Assembly: GCA_003246205.1 (NCBI GenBank) | Contig: QKBC01000010.1 | Location: 124,001-188,000 of the forward strand | Direction of reading: 5' to 3' | DNA length: 64,000 nt | DNA from: Flavobacterium haoranii | Lineage (GTDB): Bacteria; Bacteroidota; Bacteroidia; Flavobacteriales; Flavobacteriaceae | Shown here: piece after piece, positions 8,685-16,230 of the stretch | Position numbering within the stretch: position 1 is the stretch's first letter | Layout of the letters: every line of letters starts with the position of its first letter | Program-made: the position numbers and the translations under genes | The notes under the pieces: generated by a model | Told to the model about the DNA's origin: nothing | Databases searched by the model: none | The model's input: only the letters and a program-made list of their open reading frames with translations

Positions 8685-9763
8685 CGATTTAAAACCTCTC
8701 TATATAATTTTAAATATTCTTGTGCTGCTTTCTCCCAATTAAAAAACAATCCTCGTTCCTGAAGCTTATTTGTCATTTGGGTTTTATTATTTTCGAATTG
8801 GTTAAGGCTTTCCATGACTTTTTCTTTCATGTCTAATTCATCAAAATTTTCCCAGTAATAAGCAGCATCTCCACCAATTTCAGGTAAAGAAGTTAAAGTA
8901 GAAAGAAATACAGGTTTGCCAAAACGCATAGCTTCTATCGGAGGCAAGCCAAATCCTTCCCGGATTGAAGGAAATAAAAATGCTGCACAATTCTTTAAAT
9001 AAAATTGTTTTTCAGCGTTTGATATTTTTCCTGTTAAGAAAACTTTGTTCTCTAATTTTCGTTCAGCAATTAAATCTTTTACTTCCTGACCATATTTTTT
9101 AGAATTATTACCGGCAATAATTAAATTGAAATCATCGATATGAGACATCATTTTGACTATTGCAGCAAAATTTTTACGCTCAATAAAGTCACCAAGTGAA
9201 AAGAAAAAAGGCTTATTGTCTTTCAAAAAAGGAGAACTAACAGATTGAGTGTCCAATAGTTCAAGGACAGGATTCCCATTGTAAATAACACTTTCTTCCT
9301 TCCCTTTAATATCAAAATACTGATGAGTTTGCTGTTTTGCGAATTCCGAAATATAAACAATTTTATCTGCTCTGTCGATTTTTTCTAAGAACAGTTTATT
9401 CCTTTTGTGATTGTAATCGTTTGATATTTCTTCAAAAAAATTAACGTCGTGTACCGTTAGTATATATTTTGTAGGATGGTAAGGTTCTAATTTAATATTT
9501 TGATTGAGAGAATGCCATAAGTCATATTTATTTCGAGTATAAAAAATAGGATAACGTTCAAAAGTAAAATATTGTTTGTATTTAAACTTTTCTCCGAAAA
9601 CTTTTTTATACTTTGAAATGTTACCGATATTTAAAACAAGATTTAAATCATCAATATCCTGTTTAGAAATGGCTTTGATTAATTCGAAATTAAATGTACC
9701 TAAACCTGTCGCTAGATTGTTTAAGTTATGAGACTCGAGAAGTATTTTATTATTCAATTTCAA
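8681..9763 (-). CDS. Glycosyltransferase family 4 (GT-B fold)
   Basis: 360 residues, minus strand, convergent with the preceding operon. An N-terminal domain carries ATGLGTFNFEL and TVHDVNFFEE; a C-terminal Glycos_transf_1 domain has FFSLGDFIERKNF and FPSIREGFGLPPIEAM, which holds the EX7E acidic pair. This is a typical mannosyl/glucosyl-type GT4 layout without membrane segments. It overlaps its convergent neighbour by 4 bp so that both stop codons lie in one TTAA. Its start at 9763 lies 72 bp from the start of the divergent kinase-like gene. Specificity unknown. Confidence 0.88.
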   Translation of the reverse strand: MKLNNKILLESHNLNNLATGLGTFNFELIKAISKQDIDDLNLVLNIGNISKYKKVFGEKFKYKQYFTFERYPIFYTRNKYDLWHSLNQNIKLEPYHPTKYILTVHDVNFFEEISNDYNHKRNKLFLEKIDRADKIVYISEFAKQQTHQYFDIKGKEESVIYNGNPVLELLDTQSVSSPFLKDNKPFFFSLGDFIERKNFAAIVKMMSHIDDFNLIIAGNNSKKYGQEVKDLIAERKLENKVFLTGKISNAEKQFYLKNCAAFLFPSIREGFGLPPIEAMRFGKPVFLSTLTSLPEIGGDAAYYWENFDELDMKEKVMESLNQFENNKTQMTNKLQERGLFFNWEKAAQEYLKLYREVLNR

Positions 9764-9835
9764 TCAATTTGGATGATTAATTTTTCGTAAAAATATTTAA
9801 TTAATTGGAATTAATAAAGACAATATTTACTTTTG

Positions 9836-10612
9836 ATGAAAAAAAAGGGCTTGTTTTTAATTTCTGATAAATTTTATAAGCAAAAATCACAAATAAGTGA
9901 TTTTGTTAAAAACTTTGACACTCAGGGTCAATTGTTTGTTAAAGGTTCTCGAAACACAATTAAACTTTTTGATTTAGACGGTATCACAGTCAATATTAAG
10001 GCTTTCAAAAAACCGAATCTGATCAACAAAGTGGCCTACAAATATTTTAGAAAATCAAAAGCACGCCGTTCTTTTGAATATGCTTCAATCCTGATTGAAA
10101 AAGGAATAGGAACGCCTGTTCCCATGGCTTATCAGGAAAATTTTGATCTGATTGGGCTAAATGAAAGTTACTACGCTTGCGAACATCTTCAATGTGATTT
10201 AACATATCGGGAATTAGTGGAAACCGATTATCCGGATGCCGAAAATATACTGCGGCAGTTTACCCGATTTACTTTTGATATGCACGAAAAAGGCATTGAA
10301 TTTTTAGACCATTCTCCGGGAAATACCCTCATAAAAAAGGAAGGTAACGGGAAATATTCTTTCTATTTAGTAGATCTCAATCGAATGATATTTCATAATC
10401 AGCCATTGGATTTTTATACTAGAATGAAGAATCTGTCAAAAATAACACCTCATGAAAATATGGTTGCCATTATGAGTAATGAGTATGCCAAGTTATATGG
10501 AGAGCCAGAACAAAAAGTTTTTCAATTAATGTGGAAATTGACTTCAGAATTTCAATATCGTTTTTACCGAAAAAAAAGGATTAAAAAGAAATTAAAGTTT
10601 TGGAAAAAATAG
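9836..10612 (+). CDS. Lipopolysaccharide kinase, InaA/WaaP-like family
   Basis: 258 residues from the ATG at 9836; a TTG directly before it is also in frame. Features of the Kdo/WaaP/InaA kinase-like fold: an N-terminal strand region rich in Lys (FKKPNLINKVAYKYFRKSKARRSFE), a mid-protein YACEHL hinge-like segment, a catalytic-loop candidate HEKGIEFLDHSPGNTLI, and a metal-binding Asp candidate in LVDLNRM. Members phosphorylate core heptose or Kdo of LPS, though many in Bacteroidota are untested. It is followed after 24 bp by a GT2 on the same strand, so the two likely act on the same core oligosaccharide. Cytoplasmic, with a very basic C-terminus (KKRIKKKLKFWKK) that may contact the membrane. 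Confidence 0.8.
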   Translation: MKKKGLFLISDKFYKQKSQISDFVKNFDTQGQLFVKGSRNTIKLFDLDGITVNIKAFKKPNLINKVAYKYFRKSKARRSFEYASILIEKGIGTPVPMAYQENFDLIGLNESYYACEHLQCDLTYRELVETDYPDAENILRQFTRFTFDMHEKGIEFLDHSPGNTLIKKEGNGKYSFYLVDLNRMIFHNQPLDFYTRMKNLSKITPHENMVAIMSNEYAKLYGEPEQKVFQLMWKLTSEFQYRFYRKKRIKKKLKFWKK

Positions 10613-10636
10613 TAATTTCACCTTTTAATTCGTTTC

Positions 10637-11452
10637 ATGAAATTATCGGTAATAATCACAACATACAATTCTGAAGAATGGCTCCAAAAAGTGCTTTTGG
10701 GTTATAGTGTTCAGACAGAACAAGATTTTGAAATTGTGATTGCTGATGACGGTTCTACTGAAGCAACAAAAAAAGTACTGCAATCTTTTCAACATCTTTT
10801 TCAATATCCTATTATTCATGTTTGGCAGCCTGACGAAGGATTTCAAAAATGTAAAATTCTAAATAAAGCAATACTTAAAACCAATTCAGAATATTTACTT
10901 TTTACAGACGGTGATTGTATTCCCAGAAAAGATTTTATAGCAGACCATTTGAAACATAAAGAGACCGGTTATTTCCTTTCGGGAGGATATTTTAAATTAC
11001 CGATGAAAACGTCCCATTCCATTAAACAGGAAGAGATTATAAATCAAGAATGTTTTTCTCTGCAATGGTTAATTAAGAATGGAGTTCGAAGGACATTTAA
11101 ATTATCTAAATTAACACAGAGCAATCTTTTTGCTACTTTTATGAATTGGATTACACCAACAAAAAAAACGTTTAACGGGCATAATACATCGTGTTTTAAA
11201 GAAGATTTGCTGGCAGTAAACGGATTTAATGAAGAAATGCAATACGGAGGTCTAGATAGAGAAGTGGGAGAGCGTTTGTTCAACTTAGGGGTTTTAGCCA
11301 AACAGATTCGTTATAGTGCTGTATGCTTGCATTTAGACCATAAAAGAGGATATGCAACATCTGAAACCTGGCAAAAAAATAATGCAATTAGGAATTTTAA
11401 TAAAAAACATAAAATAATTAAAATCTCAAAAGGTATAAGTCAATATCTTTAA
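10637..11452 (+). CDS. Glycosyltransferase family 2 with galactosyltransferase-type C-terminal domain
   Basis: 271 residues. GT-A features: LSVIITTYNSEEWL at the N-terminus, IADDGSTEATKKVL at about 35-48, and a true DxD, DGD, at 91-93 (FTDGDCIPRKDF). The later NGHNTSCFKEDLLAVNGF and GGLDREVGERL segments match the Glyco_transf_7C-type domain, where the GGLDRE acidic residues act in catalysis. Many flavobacterial genomes have this gene beside LPS genes. Same strand and 24 bp downstream of the kinase-like gene. It ends in a TTAA tetramer shared with the stop codon of the convergent GT9 gene. Confidence 0.88.
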   Translation: MKLSVIITTYNSEEWLQKVLLGYSVQTEQDFEIVIADDGSTEATKKVLQSFQHLFQYPIIHVWQPDEGFQKCKILNKAILKTNSEYLLFTDGDCIPRKDFIADHLKHKETGYFLSGGYFKLPMKTSHSIKQEEIINQECFSLQWLIKNGVRRTFKLSKLTQSNLFATFMNWITPTKKTFNGHNTSCFKEDLLAVNGFNEEMQYGGLDREVGERLFNLGVLAKQIRYSAVCLHLDHKRGYATSETWQKNNAIRNFNKKHKIIKISKGISQYL

Positions 11453-12513
11453 GATTTTATTTTATTGAAAAAAGCGTTTAGTTTTTCTTTTATTATTTCA
11501 ATAGGATATTCTTCAAAATATTTAAAAGTATTTTCTTTTATAAATTTATCATCATGTTCCTCGTAAATTTCCGGTTTTAAATCTTTTAAATGAATAGAAA
11601 CGTTTTTTTCATCTTCAAAGATCTGCCAAGTTTCTTTGTCTATACATGGAGAAAATAGAGAAAATGTTGGTATAAACAGCGCTTTAGCCATATTAACAGC
11701 GCCTCCTTCATTACCGATTAAAGCATCGCATTGTGATAATAATCCTAAGAAAGAGCGTAGATCATTAGTATATAATTCAAAATAGATCCGGTTTTGAGTT
11801 TCCGGTTTACAGAGATTATAAATTTTTAAAGCTTCTTCTTTTTGTTTTGGAATATAGTTGAAAAGTAAATTGGCATCAGTTGTAGCAACAGTAAAGTCTA
11901 ATAATTCGGCCATTTTTTCAAATGGATAGGTTTTATACCATTCACTACCCAAAATACCAATCATAAAAGTAGGAACGCCTGATTTTAGAGGAAATTTCTC
12001 CAGTAATTCTTTTGCGGCTTGAATTTCTTTTTCAGTTAGAAATATTTTAGGCTTATAATCTGTAATTTCTTTATTAATTAAAGGCTTAAGTAATCGTAAG
12101 CGGTTAATAATTGCTAAACCGATATCAGACTTTGTACCATTCTTTAAACGTTCGATATTGTAATTGTAAAAAATATTTGAGTACCCTTTTTTATAAGATA
12201 TTTTATATTTTGCTCCCGAAAAAAAGGTGATTAAATTAGTTTCTAATTTGCTGTAGGCATCAATAACGGCATCGTATTTTTTAGCTCTGATCTGAAAGAT
12301 AAATTGAAAAAGAGAAAAATAATTCTTTCTCACTTTTTCTTCTAAAATAATAATATTGCTAATATTAGGGTTGTTAATTAGTACATCTGCACAATTTGCA
12401 TAACACATATAGTCAACTTCAGCATTCGGGAATTCTTTCTTTAGGTTGTTGGCAATGATCGTTGAAGTTAAAACATCCCCGATTCTTTTTTGCTGGATAA
12501 CTAAAAATTTCAT
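11449..12513 (-). CDS. Glycosyltransferase family 9 (heptosyltransferase-like)
   Basis: 354 residues. The RIGDVLTSTIIANNLKKEFP N-terminus and the GNEGGAVNMAKALFIPTFSLFSP region, which holds the ADP-heptose-binding loop of WaaC/WaaF-type enzymes, identify the GT9 family. A central GILGSEWYKTYPFEKMAELLDF stretch is also typical (GS-x-W-K-x-W/Y-P). Such enzymes add L-glycero-D-manno-heptose to the inner core; in Bacteroidota the sugar may differ. Last gene of a probable minus-strand operon; 7 bp separate it from the upstream GT2. This gene and the InaA-like kinase support LPS core synthesis as the theme of the locus. Confidence 0.9.
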   Translation of the reverse strand: MKFLVIQQKRIGDVLTSTIIANNLKKEFPNAEVDYMCYANCADVLINNPNISNIIILEEKVRKNYFSLFQFIFQIRAKKYDAVIDAYSKLETNLITFFSGAKYKISYKKGYSNIFYNYNIERLKNGTKSDIGLAIINRLRLLKPLINKEITDYKPKIFLTEKEIQAAKELLEKFPLKSGVPTFMIGILGSEWYKTYPFEKMAELLDFTVATTDANLLFNYIPKQKEEALKIYNLCKPETQNRIYFELYTNDLRSFLGLLSQCDALIGNEGGAVNMAKALFIPTFSLFSPCIDKETWQIFEDEKNVSIHLKDLKPEIYEEHDDKFIKENTFKYFEEYPIEIIKEKLNAFFNKIKS

Positions 12514-12520
12514 TTGATGC

Positions 12521-13276
12521 TTAATTATTATTTCTATTTAGCTTTTTTAATTCTGGATAACGCGAATATACACTTAAAGCATTCAGATAACAAATTACAA
12601 TTCCTTTTTTACCGTCTAAGAAGCCTAATCTGATGATATAATCGTATAAAAATTTATATAAAGGTTTAAAAATTAATTTAAAGAGACTGTACTTTTTCCC
12701 TTTTTGATGTAACTCTTTAGCTCTTAATTTCCCGTAGGAAATCATTTTCTTCTTATATTTTGAAAAATCATCAAAGGAATAGTGGATCAATTTATTTTTT
12801 AAAATACCGGTTGTTCCATTAACATTTAAAGTTTCGTGAACTAATCGTTCGCTTTTATAACTACATTTATCTTTTTTAAAAAGTCTGAAGTTCTTATCGG
12901 TTTGCCAGCCGCTAAAATGTAATGGTTTATTTTTATAAAAGAATTTTCTGTAAAAATAATAGGCATCTTTAGTGTCTTTTTGGCGATTGGTGATTTCTAA
13001 AATTTCTTCCTGTAATTTTGGAGTAACTCGTTCATCAGCATCAATAAAAAGAATCCAATTATTGGAAGCTAAGCTTAAAGCATAGTTTCTTTGAGATGTA
13101 AAATCGTCAAATTTTCTCTGGTATAATTTAACATTCGGAAAGCTTTTAATAACTTCAACAGTACCGTCATTACTAAATGAATCAACAACAATAATTTCAT
13201 CAACAAAAGAAATGTTATGCAAAACATCCTTAATGTGATTAATTTCATTGTACGTTATTATTAAACCGGTTATCAT
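12521..13276 (-). CDS. Glycosyltransferase family 2, WaaE/KdtX-like
   Basis: 251 residues. ITGLIITYNEINHIKDVL and IIVVDSFSNDGTVEV at the N-terminus, FIDADERVT with DAD at 79-81, and FSGWQTDKNFRLFKKDK match the WaaE group of GT2 enzymes that add the first glucose to the LPS inner core. The C-terminal part (KLIFKPLYKFLYDYIIRLGFLDG) is hydrophobic and basic, likely membrane-associated. It lies 10 bp downstream of the LtaS-like gene and 7 bp upstream of the GT9 gene in one operon. The actual sugar is not known. Confidence 0.88.
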   Translation of the reverse strand: MITGLIITYNEINHIKDVLHNISFVDEIIVVDSFSNDGTVEVIKSFPNVKLYQRKFDDFTSQRNYALSLASNNWILFIDADERVTPKLQEEILEITNRQKDTKDAYYFYRKFFYKNKPLHFSGWQTDKNFRLFKKDKCSYKSERLVHETLNVNGTTGILKNKLIHYSFDDFSKYKKKMISYGKLRAKELHQKGKKYSLFKLIFKPLYKFLYDYIIRLGFLDGKKGIVICYLNALSVYSRYPELKKLNRNNN

Positions 13277-13286
13277 AAAACTCAGG

Positions 13287-15155
13287 CTATTTTATAATTA
13301 ATTGATTATTTATTATCCGCTCATTAAAAGATTGCACATAAGCCTTGATGAATCGTTCCATTTTCTCCGTAATCTCAGGTTGAGATTGTAATAAATTATC
13401 TTTTAGTAATTCATCCTTTTTAAAATTGTAAAGGGCAATTGCCTTTTTACCATCAAAAGCCATATAATAATCCCCGTCAATATAATGATAAATGTTATCA
13501 AGGTAATATACTACAAAATCTTTATCAGATTGATAAGGTTTGCCGAAAGTTACCATTTTAGCTTTAATATTCAAATAGGTTAAAATGGAAGGCATGATGT
13601 CTATTTGCTGCATATTGCGGTAACTGATTCCACCAAAAGCCTTGTCTCCCGGGTTAAAAAACAGAATAGGAATCCTGAATTTTCCAACATTGGTTTTAAA
13701 CTCGTTAGTTCTGGGTTCAGAAGAGGTATGATCGGCAGTTAGTACAAATAATGTGTTATTGTACCAATCTTGCTTTTTAGCAGATTCAAAAAAGCGTCTT
13801 AAAGCAAAGTCAGAATAGGCAATACTTTCTTGTATTTTAGTTTTCCCTTTGGGAAACTTTCCTTTATATTTTTTAGGAACAGTATAAGGATTATGCGAGG
13901 AAATACTAAAGATAGAAGTGAAAAAAGGTTGTTTAAACGTATTCATCTTTTGGCAATAAAATTGAAAAAATTCCTCGTCAAAAATTCCCCATTTTCCATC
14001 AAATGCTTCTGGCCCTATATATTCGTTTTTTCCAAAATAATCATCAAATCCGGCAACCTTACAATATTGGTCAAAATTCTGACTTCCGTTAAAAGCGCCG
14101 TGAAAAAAAGCAGTATAGTAGCCGTTGTCTTTTAAAATTTTAGGTAATCCGTAGATTTCATTAATAGAATAACTCGATGTAATTAAAGAGTGATTCATCA
14201 AACTCGGAATGCTTGAAAGGGTAGAAGGAACGGCGTCGATAGATAGTTTTCCGTTAGCAAAACCATTTTCGAAGAAAACCGATTTAGTGATTAATGAATC
14301 TAAAAAAGGAGTTTGTCCACATTGAATATTTTCTCTACCAAAACTTTCAAGAATAAGGATAACAACATTTTTATGTAAAGGCCCCTTGTTTGGATTGAGC
14401 TCTAGAACCGGATTAAAAATAGTATTGAGTTCTTCTTTAGAATAAAATCCCGGAGATTCAAGAGTTTCTTTTTTTCCGATAGTTTTTAAAATACAAAATG
14501 GTGTATTTAAAACAATAGCCGATTGACTGATGCTACCATAATTAACTGCATCTACAATTTTTAATGGTTTTCTCTGAAATCCACCTCGGCCTAATAAGAA
14601 AACAAAGCCCAAAAGAAAAATGAAAAGACCGGTCTGTTTGACTATTTGTGCTGTATTAGCACTGGATTCTACAGATTTTTTAAGATCTGGAATTGCTTTC
14701 CAAAAGAGTATGGATAAAACCAAGGCGATTAGAGGCAAATACCAAAATTCAGCAAGAAAAGAAAAAATCAGACCGCCAATTTCATGCTCCATTCCACTAG
14801 CCGTAATCATTCCAAAAGTACTTCTTCTCCCTGTGAATTTATAATATTCAAAATCAACAAAATTGGTTAAAATAAAAATCAGGTTTACAGCGAAAAAAGC
14901 AATTTTTAATACTTTCTGATAATTAGGATTGTTTTTAAAATTTCCCGGAATTAAATGTAATAAGGCAAAAAGTAAGTTAATATAAGCTATAGCTGATAGG
15001 TCAAAATGCAAGCCTCCGAGAAAACTTTTAATTTGGATACGATCAAAAGCTTTTCTATTAAAAAAATAAAATAAACCTCTACAAATCTGATAAATAAGAA
15101 CAATAAGAAAAAAACGTTTGATAAATAGTTTTACATGCTGATAATAATTCTTCAT
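13287..15155 (-). CDS. LTA-synthase-like membrane sulfatase-fold transferase
   Basis: 622 residues. Five hydrophobic helices are visible at about 10-30, 53-70, 83-103, 126-152 and 174-192, followed by a large extracytoplasmic sulfatase/alkaline-phosphatase-fold domain. Its metal ligands are apparent: Glu270 in LILESFG, the nucleophile candidate Ser305 in NGKLSID, the family motif WGIFDEEFF at 389-397, and Asp475/His476 in LTADHT. LtaS of Firmicutes uses Thr at the nucleophile position, so Ser here is a difference. Gram-negative relatives transfer phosphoethanolamine or phosphoglycerol to lipid A, core or glucans. Given the downstream GT2 and GT9 genes, modification of LPS in the periplasm is a reasonable inference. 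dapD lies 26 bp upstream. Confidence 0.88.
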   Translation of the reverse strand: MKNYYQHVKLFIKRFFLIVLIYQICRGLFYFFNRKAFDRIQIKSFLGGLHFDLSAIAYINLLFALLHLIPGNFKNNPNYQKVLKIAFFAVNLIFILTNFVDFEYYKFTGRRSTFGMITASGMEHEIGGLIFSFLAEFWYLPLIALVLSILFWKAIPDLKKSVESSANTAQIVKQTGLFIFLLGFVFLLGRGGFQRKPLKIVDAVNYGSISQSAIVLNTPFCILKTIGKKETLESPGFYSKEELNTIFNPVLELNPNKGPLHKNVVILILESFGRENIQCGQTPFLDSLITKSVFFENGFANGKLSIDAVPSTLSSIPSLMNHSLITSSYSINEIYGLPKILKDNGYYTAFFHGAFNGSQNFDQYCKVAGFDDYFGKNEYIGPEAFDGKWGIFDEEFFQFYCQKMNTFKQPFFTSIFSISSHNPYTVPKKYKGKFPKGKTKIQESIAYSDFALRRFFESAKKQDWYNNTLFVLTADHTSSEPRTNEFKTNVGKFRIPILFFNPGDKAFGGISYRNMQQIDIMPSILTYLNIKAKMVTFGKPYQSDKDFVVYYLDNIYHYIDGDYYMAFDGKKAIALYNFKKDELLKDNLLQSQPEITEKMERFIKAYVQSFNERIINNQLIIK

Positions 15156-15181
15156 AAAAGGCTTGTAGAGATAAATTTTAA

Positions 15182-15997
15182 TTAAACGGCAACGTTATAT
15201 TCACGTAAAGCATCATTCAATGATGTCTTCAAATCGGTAGAAGGTTTTCTTTTCCCTATGATTAAGGCACAAGGAACTTGATATTCTCCAGCAGGGAATT
15301 TTTTAGTATAACTTCCCGGAATAACAACAGAACGAGCAGGAACAATACCTTTGTATTCAACAGGTTCATCACCGGTAACATCAATAATTTTAGTAGAAGC
15401 TGTTAATACGACATTGGCGCCTAAAACGGCTTCTTTTTCAACTCTAACTCCTTCCACAACAATGCTTCTGGAACCTAAAAAAGCACCATCTTCAATGATT
15501 ACAGGAGCGGCTTGTAAAGGTTCTAATACACCACCAATTCCAACGCCACCACTCAAGTGAACATCTTTACCGATTTGAGCGCAGCTTCCCACTGTTGCCC
15601 AAGTATCAACCATTGTTCCGGCATCTACATAAGCACCGATATTCACATAACTTGGCATCAAAATAACACCGGAAGAAATATAAGAACCATAACGAGCTGT
15701 TGCAGGAGGAACAACACGAACTCCTTTTTCAGCATAATTGCGTTTCAATTCCATTTTGTCATGGTATTCAAAAATTCCGGCTTCCCAAGTCTCCATTTTT
15801 TGAATAGGGAAATACATTACTACAGCTTTCTTAACCCACTCGTTTACTTGCCAACCATCTTCCGTTGGTTCAGCAACGCGAAGGCTTCCGTTATCCAGTA
15901 ATTCAATTACTTCTCTAATCGTTTTTTGAGTATCTTCATTTTGTAAAAGAGAACGGTCGTCCCAAGCTCTTTCTATAATGGATTGTATCGTTTGCAT
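15182..15997 (-). CDS. dapD: 2,3,4,5-tetrahydropyridine-2,6-dicarboxylate N-succinyltransferase
   Basis: 271 residues, the standard DapD length. A mostly helical N-terminal domain precedes a left-handed beta-helix of hexapeptide repeats (about 100-230), visible as VILMPSYVNIGAYVDAGTMV, VHLSGGVGIGGVLEP and DGAFLGSRSIVVEGVRV. It succinylates tetrahydrodipicolinate in the succinylase branch of lysine/diaminopimelate synthesis, supplying peptidoglycan and lysine. A CAAAGATA box (reverse of TATCTTTG) lies 15 bp upstream of the start. The LtaS-like gene starts 26 bp downstream, so read-through into the glycan genes is possible. Confidence 0.96.
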   Translation of the reverse strand: MQTIQSIIERAWDDRSLLQNEDTQKTIREVIELLDNGSLRVAEPTEDGWQVNEWVKKAVVMYFPIQKMETWEAGIFEYHDKMELKRNYAEKGVRVVPPATARYGSYISSGVILMPSYVNIGAYVDAGTMVDTWATVGSCAQIGKDVHLSGGVGIGGVLEPLQAAPVIIEDGAFLGSRSIVVEGVRVEKEAVLGANVVLTASTKIIDVTGDEPVEYKGIVPARSVVIPGSYTKKFPAGEYQVPCALIIGKRKPSTDLKTSLNDALREYNVAV

Positions 15998-16012
15998 TTT
16001 TTACTTTTTTTG

Positions 16013-16020
16013 CAAAGATA
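16013..16020 (-). promoter_or_regulatory. Minus-strand -7 box (TATCTTTG) upstream of dapD
   Basis: CAAAGATA on the plus strand reads TATCTTTG on the minus strand, a full TAnnTTTG match, 15 bp from the dapD ATG. Transcription would begin only a few bases before the start codon, giving a very short leader. No convincing -33 TTG was found. Confidence 0.5.
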
Positions 16021-16193
16021 TAATCTTTTTTACAGATAAAATTTTGCTTTCTATTTCTAATTTGTGAAAAAAATAAACATTTTTAGTTTAGAGCCCTTTA
16101 AAACATGATGGCTGTTTTGGATAAATTTAAAAATTATTGCATTATTTTAATCGATTTTTAGGAAAAGGTTATAATTTTTCAATAACTAACTAA

Positions 16194-16201
16194 TATATTT
16201 G
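16194..16201 (+). promoter_or_regulatory. -7 box (TATATTTG) upstream of mqo
   Basis: TATATTTG fits TAnnTTTG exactly and ends 29 bp before the mqo ATG. The rest of the 233-bp gap between dapD and mqo is A/T-rich with no other feature recognised. Confidence 0.55.
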
Positions 16202-16230
16202 CAGTAGAAATCCTTTAAATCAAAATTAAC

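Noticed and set aside
9828..9835. TACTTTTG as the promoter of the LPS-kinase-like gene
   Set aside because: It abuts the ATG, so transcription would start inside the gene; kept only as a remark under the leaderless finding.
9764..9835. tRNA or other structured RNA in the gap between the GT4 gene and the kinase-like gene
   Set aside because: The gap is short and A/T-rich, with no cloverleaf or stem of useful length.
13830..14135. 101-codon plus-strand frame opposite the LtaS-like gene
   Set aside because: It is antisense to the conserved catalytic region of that gene and shows no domain or ribosome-binding signal.
15351..15901. Two plus-strand frames opposite dapD (15351-15560 and 15557-15901)
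   Set aside because: Both are antisense to the hexapeptide repeat region of dapD, whose repetitive codons produce long open frames on the reverse strand.
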